Shown: positions 6,180 to 10,001 of the stretch, in pieces | Position numbering within the stretch: the stretch's first letter is position 1 | Layout of the letters: each line of letters opens with the position of its first letter | Assembly: GCA_045612305.1 (NCBI GenBank) | Contig: JAZKYU010000028.1 | Span: 1 to 10,001 of the forward strand | Reading direction: 5' to 3' | DNA length: 10,001 nucleotides | Source: HGM04593 sp045612305 | GTDB lineage: Bacteria; Bacteroidota; Bacteroidia; Bacteroidales; Bacteroidaceae | Notes under the pieces: generated by a model | What the model was told of the DNA's origin: nothing | The model's input: only the letters and a program-made list of their open reading frames with translations | Database searches by the model: none | Position numbers and translations under genes: made by a program

Positions 6180-6205
6180 CAAGATGGTGGGCTCATTTTT
6201 TATTT
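6168..6205 (+). terminator. Attenuator 3:4 intrinsic terminator before hisG
   Basis: TGAGCTTACC (6168-6177) pairs with GGTGGGCTCA (6186-6195) in a continuous 10-bp stem including two U-G pairs, with an 8-nt loop. A T-tract TTTTTTATTT (6196-6205) follows at once. It ends 23 nt before the hisG ATG, with no gene between, so it is a conditional terminator. Confidence 0.9.
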
Positions 6206-6228
6206 GAAAAGACAAAATTTTAAAATAT

Positions 6229-7080
6229 ATGTTAAGAATAGCAGTACAAACAAAGGGTCGCTTGAACGAACAGAGTATGCAGCTGTTGCGCGACGCCGGT
6301 GTGACAATTAAAGAAGAGAAGAGAAAATTTTTGATGCGTGCAGCCGATTTCCCCGTTGAGGTGCTTTTTCTGCGCGACGACGATATACCCCAAACCGTTT
6401 CTATGGGCGCGGCCGACTTGGGCTTCGTGGGCTACAACGAGGTTGCCGAGCGTGGCTACGATGTAGATATATTGCAGAAACTTGGTTTCGGTGGTTGTCG
6501 CATATCGCTTGCTGTGCCCAAGGCCGACAAATACGAGGGCTTGAGCTACTTTAACGGCAAACGCATAGCAACATCTTATCCCAACGTTTTGTCGAAGTTC
6601 TTCGAGGAGAATGGTATAAAGGCCGAGATACACACTATCACAGGCTCGGTGGAGATAGCTCCCGCAGCCGGCCTTGCCGACGCTATATTTGATATTGTGT
6701 CGTCGGGTGGCACGCTCATCACAAACGGCCTTGTCGAGGTGGAGCAGGTTTTGCAGTCGGAGGCGGTGCTCATTGGTACCCCTGGTCTTTCGGAGGAGAA
6801 GATGGCCATAGCACGCCAGCTTATGTCGCGTTTCGAGTCGGTGCTCAAGGGTGCCGGCAAGAAGTATCTGCTGCTCAATATACCTAAGTCTTCGCTTGAG
6901 GAGGCTGTGAAAATTCTGCCCGCGATGCGTAGCCCGACTGTTATACCTCTTGCACAAGAGGGGTGGTGCTCGTTGCAGACTGTTGTAGACGAGAAACAGT
7001 TGTGGGACATTATTGAAAAACTTAAATCTATAGGCGCCGAGGATATTTTGGTGCTCGCGCTCGAGAAAATTGTGTTGTAA
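6229..7080 (+). CDS. hisG: ATP phosphoribosyltransferase, long form
   Basis: A 283-residue enzyme joining ATP and PRPP, the committed first step of histidine synthesis. The N-terminus LRIAVQTKGRL (2-12) and GAADLGFVGYNEV (60-72) belong to the two-lobed catalytic part; the PRPP site is the DIVSSGGTLITNGL region (155-168). Residues from about 211 form an ACT-like regulatory domain, including MRSPTVIPL (233-241), which in this family binds histidine for feedback inhibition. Having this domain places it in the long, HisZ-independent form. It is the first structural gene after the attenuator, so it is regulated by both attenuation and probable product inhibition. ATG 6229 has no Shine-Dalgarno sequence. 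One base separates its stop from the hisD ATG. Confidence 0.97.
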   Translation: MLRIAVQTKGRLNEQSMQLLRDAGVTIKEEKRKFLMRAADFPVEVLFLRDDDIPQTVSMGAADLGFVGYNEVAERGYDVDILQKLGFGGCRISLAVPKADKYEGLSYFNGKRIATSYPNVLSKFFEENGIKAEIHTITGSVEIAPAAGLADAIFDIVSSGGTLITNGLVEVEQVLQSEAVLIGTPGLSEEKMAIARQLMSRFESVLKGAGKKYLLLNIPKSSLEEAVKILPAMRSPTVIPLAQEGWCSLQTVVDEKQLWDIIEKLKSIGAEDILVLALEKIVL

Positions 7081-7081
7081 T

Positions 7082-8365
7082 ATGATTGCAAGATATATAA
7101 ATCCGTCTAAAAGCGAGTGGGCTGCACTGTGCGAACGTGTTGTGGCCGACGACGCTGTGATAGCCGGCCGTGTCGACGCTATAATAGAGCGTGTGAAACG
7201 CGACGGCGACAAAGCGCTGCGCGAGCTTGCGCAGGAGATTGACGGTGTGGAACTTGCCTGCATAGAGGTTAGCGCCGAGGAGAAGCGTGAGGCTTTTGAA
7301 CAGGTGCCGCAGGAGTTGAAAGATGCTATAGCGGCAGCCGCACGCAACATAACCCGTTTCCATATGGCGCAACGCTTCGAGGACATTGAGGTTACAACCT
7401 CGCCGGGTGTTAAGTGTGTGCAACGTGCCGTGCCCATACAAAAGGTGGGGCTTTATGTCCCCGGCGGTACAGCACCTCTTTTTTCAACTGTGCTTATGCT
7501 TGCTATACCCGCCAAGGTGGCCGGCTGCAAGGAGATTATTCTCTGCACGCCTATGAACAAGCAGGGCAAGGTGGCACCTGTGGTGTTGTCGGCAGCTATG
7601 GTTTGCGGTGTCGATCGCATATTCAAGGTGGGCGGTGCACAGGCTGTGGCTGCTATGGCCTACGGCACAGAGAGCATCCCTGCGGTAGACAAAATATTTG
7701 GCCCCGGTAACCGCTACGTTACAAAAGCTAAAGAGCGCGTTACAAACCGCGTGTCGATAGATATGCCCGCTGGCCCCTCGGAGGTGCTTGTGATGGCCGA
7801 CGAGAGTGCTTCTGCTGCGTTTGTGGCAAGCGACCTTCTCTCGCAAGCCGAGCACGGTGCCGACTCGCAAGCTCTGCTTGTTTGCGGTAGCGAGGCTCTA
7901 GCCGACGCGGTAGATGCCGAGGTTGCAGCACAACTCGAAAAGTTGCCACGCAAGGAACTTGCAGCGAAGGCCTTGGAGAACAGCCGTGTTATAGTGCTCC
8001 CCACCAAAGAGGAACAGGTGGCTTTTGTTAACACCTACGCTCCCGAGCATCTTATAATATCGATGCGTAACCCCTGGGAGGTTGCAGCCGAAATAACAGC
8101 GTCGGGTAGTGTGTTCATCGGTAACTACTCGCCCGAAAGCGCCGGGGACTATGCCTCGGGCACAAACCACACCTTGCCCACAAGCGGCTGGGCGCGTTCG
8201 TGCAGCGGTGTAAACCTCGACAGCTTTGTGCGCAAAATAACATATCAGGAACTTACAAAAGAGGGCATAGATGCTCTGGGTAGCACCATCGTTGCGATGG
8301 CAAAAGCCGAGGGGCTCGATGCTCACGCTAACGCGGCTCTTTTGCGTATGGGAAAGGAGATTTAA
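7082..8365 (+). CDS. hisD: Histidinol dehydrogenase
   Basis: A 427-residue zinc enzyme that oxidises histidinol through histidinal to histidine with two NAD, the last two steps of the pathway. Signatures: YVPGGTAPLFSTVLM (125-139), KIFGPGNRYVTKAK (204-217), MPAGPSEVLV (228-237), and SQAEHGADSQ (254-263) containing the zinc ligands Gln255 and His258. PEHL (321-324) provides the catalytic Glu322-His323 pair, AGDYASGTNH contains zinc ligand Asp356, and LDAHANA near the C-terminus supplies the final ligand His415. All expected catalytic residues are present and the length is normal. ATG 7082 follows the hisG stop by one base, implying coupled translation. A TTG upstream in frame (7070) would overlap hisG and is less likely. 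Confidence 0.97.
   Translation: MIARYINPSKSEWAALCERVVADDAVIAGRVDAIIERVKRDGDKALRELAQEIDGVELACIEVSAEEKREAFEQVPQELKDAIAAAARNITRFHMAQRFEDIEVTTSPGVKCVQRAVPIQKVGLYVPGGTAPLFSTVLMLAIPAKVAGCKEIILCTPMNKQGKVAPVVLSAAMVCGVDRIFKVGGAQAVAAMAYGTESIPAVDKIFGPGNRYVTKAKERVTNRVSIDMPAGPSEVLVMADESASAAFVASDLLSQAEHGADSQALLVCGSEALADAVDAEVAAQLEKLPRKELAAKALENSRVIVLPTKEEQVAFVNTYAPEHLIISMRNPWEVAAEITASGSVFIGNYSPESAGDYASGTNHTLPTSGWARSCSGVNLDSFVRKITYQELTKEGIDALGSTIVAMAKAEGLDAHANAALLRMGKEI
8354..8360 (+). promoter_or_regulatory. Shine-Dalgarno-like site before hisC
   Basis: AAGGAGA within the last codons of hisD is the one strong Shine-Dalgarno match at a gene junction here. Measured from AGGAG (8355-8359), it stands 7 nt before GTG 8367 and 13 nt before ATG 8373, so it favours the GTG by spacing. 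It may also be chance coding of Gly-Lys-Glu-Ile. Confidence 0.4.
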
Positions 8366-8372
8366 AGTGAAT

Positions 8373-9407
8373 ATGAGTATAGAAGAAGTTTTGAAGCTTG
8401 TGCGTGGTAACATAAAGGCGCTTGCGCCTTACTCCACAGCACGCGACGAATATAAAGGGGCCTTGGGTGTTTTTTTGGATGCAAACGAGAATCCCTTTAA
8501 TAACGGCTATAACCGTTACCCCGACCCTCGCCAGGCAGAGCTCAAGGCTATTATAGCCCCCCAAAAAGGTGTGTGCACCGAGCAGATGTTTATAGGTAAC
8601 GGAAGCGACGAGGCTATAGACCTCTGTTTCCGCATCTTCTGCGAGCCCCGCTTGGACAACGTGGTTGCCATAGCGCCCAGCTATGGTATGTACCGCGTGT
8701 CGGCCGATATAAACGATGTCGAGGTGCGCGAGGTGCAGCTTGGCGAAGATTTTTCTTTGCCCGTTGAGGCCTTGCTCGCTGCGTGCGACGAGCACACCAA
8801 GCTGATGTTTGTGTGTTCGCCCAACAACCCCTCGGGTAATATTTTCTCCATAGAGGAGATACGTCGTTTGCTTGGCGGGTTTAAGGGCTTGTTGGTGGTC
8901 GACGAGGCTTACATAGATTTTGCTTCGCAACCCAGCCTCACCACCTTGCTCGGCGAGTATCCCAACCTCATAGTGTTGCAAACCCTCTCAAAGGCATACG
9001 GCCTTGCTGGTTTGCGCTTGGGCCTTGCTTTTGCAGCCAAGGAGGTTATGGCTCTTTTTGCCAACGTTAAGTACCCTTACAACATAAACCTTGCAGGTAT
9101 GGAGCGCGCCAAGGAGTTGCTTGCTCGCGATGTGCAGGGTGAGATTGAGATAATAAAAAGCGAGCGTGAGCGTGTGTCGGCAGCTTTGTTGCAGTGTGGT
9201 TGTGTTAAGAGGGTTTACCCCTCCGACGCAAACTTCTTGCTGGTGCAGGTGAGCGATGCCCGTGCGCTTTATGACGCCCTCATAGCCGAGCAGGTTATCG
9301 TGCGCGACCGTTCGAGAGTGAAAGGTTGCACCGAGTGCTTGAGAATAACTATCGGTATGCCCGAGGAGAATAACCGTATGCTCGCTGTTGTTGAAAACTG
9401 GAAATAA
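8373..9407 (+). CDS. hisC: Histidinol-phosphate aminotransferase
   Basis: A 344-residue PLP enzyme of fold type I that transfers an amino group from glutamate to imidazole acetol phosphate. Visible sites: DANENPF (36-42) for substrate, IGNGSDE (74-80) at the cofactor phosphate, APSYGMY (101-107), CSPNNPSG (148-155), VVDEAYIDF (175-183) with Asp177 at the pyridine nitrogen, TLSKAYGLAGLRLG (204-217) with the Schiff-base Lys207, and LRITIG near the C-terminus with the carboxylate-binding Arg. The start is ATG 8373; GTG 8367, two codons upstream, is better spaced from a Shine-Dalgarno-like stretch and cannot be excluded. It lies 7 nt after hisD and 2 nt before hisB. Related aminotransferases can act on aromatic amino acids, but the operon position settles the role. 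Confidence 0.95.
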   Translation: MSIEEVLKLVRGNIKALAPYSTARDEYKGALGVFLDANENPFNNGYNRYPDPRQAELKAIIAPQKGVCTEQMFIGNGSDEAIDLCFRIFCEPRLDNVVAIAPSYGMYRVSADINDVEVREVQLGEDFSLPVEALLAACDEHTKLMFVCSPNNPSGNIFSIEEIRRLLGGFKGLLVVDEAYIDFASQPSLTTLLGEYPNLIVLQTLSKAYGLAGLRLGLAFAAKEVMALFANVKYPYNINLAGMERAKELLARDVQGEIEIIKSERERVSAALLQCGCVKRVYPSDANFLLVQVSDARALYDALIAEQVIVRDRSRVKGCTECLRITIGMPEENNRMLAVVENWK

Positions 9408-9409
9408 TT

Positions 9410-10001
9410 ATGAAAAAAGCTATATTTATAGACCGCGACGGAACAATAATATGGGAGCCGCCTGTGACCGAGCAGGTTGACACCCTTGAACAGCTTGTTT
9501 TTGAGCGCGGGGTAATAGGTGCACTTGGCCGAATAGTCGAGATGGATTTTGAGCTTGTGATAGCGAGTAACCAGGATGGTCTTGGTACCCCTTCTTACCC
9601 GCAAGAGCAGTTTGATGTGGTGCACAACAAGATGTTGCAGGTGCTCGAGGGCGAGGGTATAACCTTTGCCGACCAACTTATAGATGTTACCTACAAGAGC
9701 GACAACAAACCCACGCGTAAGCCCGGGACTGGGATGTTTGGTAAATATATGTCGGGAGAGTACGACCTTGCGTCGAGCTTTGTGATAGGCGACCGCCTCA
9801 CCGATGTTGAGCTTGCAAAAAATCTTGGTGCAAAGGCTATCCTCTACACAGCCGACGCGGCTCGCATAGAGGAGATGCGCTCTCTGCCTTATGCCGATGT
9901 GTGTGTGCTTGCAACCGACAGCTGGGCTCAAATTGCCGAGTTCCTGCGTAGCGAGGAGCGCTGTGTTACCGTGGCGCGCAAAACCAAGGAGACCGATATT
10001 A
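9410..10001 (+). CDS. hisB: Bifunctional histidinol-phosphatase / imidazoleglycerol-phosphate dehydratase, cut at right edge
   Basis: 197 codons are visible. Residues 1-180 form a HAD phosphatase: FIDRDGT with Asp8 and Asp10, ASNQDGLGT (52-60) as motif II, Lys104 in TRKPGTGM, and VIGDRLTDVELA (125-136) as motif IV. This part dephosphorylates histidinol phosphate. At 189-197 the sequence ARKTKETDI is the standard opening of the dehydratase domain, so the gene is the two-domain fusion and its second half lies beyond the window. Around residues 91-104, where the enterobacterial protein has a CxH...CxC zinc loop, there is no Cys or His, so the phosphatase seems to lack that structural zinc. It follows hisC by 2 nt. 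Whether hisH, hisA, hisF and hisI follow cannot be seen. Confidence 0.95.
   Translation, partial: MKKAIFIDRDGTIIWEPPVTEQVDTLEQLVFERGVIGALGRIVEMDFELVIASNQDGLGTPSYPQEQFDVVHNKMLQVLEGEGITFADQLIDVTYKSDNKPTRKPGTGMFGKYMSGEYDLASSFVIGDRLTDVELAKNLGAKAILYTADAARIEEMRSLPYADVCVLATDSWAQIAEFLRSEERCVTVARKTKETDI

Noticed and set aside
6232..7437. Long open frame on the minus strand (about 400 codons) opposite hisG and the start of hisD
   Set aside because: The plus strand carries complete, motif-rich HisG and HisD; the antisense frame shows no recognisable domain and is a by-product of codon bias.
2850..8910. Repeated GTCGAC hexamers across the coding regions
   Set aside because: They fall on frequent Val-Asp or overlapping Asp/Ala codons and show no spacing pattern; composition explains them.
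1..10001. Mobile elements, CRISPR arrays, tRNA genes, defence or phage genes
   Set aside because: No transposase, direct-repeat array, cloverleaf or integrase sequence was seen; the window is packed with core metabolic genes of uniform codon style.

Overview
The window looks like chromosomal housekeeping DNA from a member of the Bacteroidales, probably host- or gut-associated. The main clues are two promoters of the Bacteroidetes type (a TTTG-like element about 19-20 bp upstream of TAnnTTTG; both here read TATCTTCG), an almost complete lack of Shine-Dalgarno sequences, the his gene order G-D-C-B, and protein variants common in that phylum (long-form HisG, bifunctional HisB, serine acetyltransferase with an extended N-terminus). 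The genus cannot be fixed from the sequence alone. No mobile element, CRISPR array, tRNA or rRNA is visible.

Layout. Positions 1-1357 (minus strand) hold the N-terminal 452 codons of a malic enzyme that runs off the left edge. A short divergent spacer (1358-1495) carries a good promoter reading right. It drives a compact plus-strand cluster: nitroreductase-family flavoprotein (1496-2035), Rossmann/DUF2520 protein (2019-2804), KdsC-like HAD phosphatase (2813-3331), Maf nucleotide pyrophosphatase (3337-3921), CysK (3925-4851) and CysE (4881-5762). Gaps are 29 nt or less, one junction overlaps, and an intrinsic terminator follows at 5789-5825.

The 466-nt gap 5763-6228 contains that terminator, about 140 nt of unassigned AT-rich DNA, a second promoter, and a complete histidine attenuator. 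The attenuator has a 19-codon leader peptide with five consecutive His codons, and three mutually exclusive RNA helices ending in a terminator with a U-run 23 nt before hisG. It controls hisG (6229-7080), hisD (7082-8365), hisC (8373-9407) and hisB (9410 to the right edge, cut at the start of its dehydratase domain).

How the genes work together. CysE makes O-acetylserine and CysK turns it into cysteine. HisG, HisD, HisC and HisB cover the committed first step and the late steps of histidine synthesis, with supply tied to His-tRNA charging by the attenuator. KdsC belongs to lipopolysaccharide Kdo synthesis and Maf to nucleotide-pool cleaning; the DUF2520 protein between the nitroreductase and KdsC has no assigned role. 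The most notable item is the his attenuator, which is readable base by base. No wholly new system is evident.
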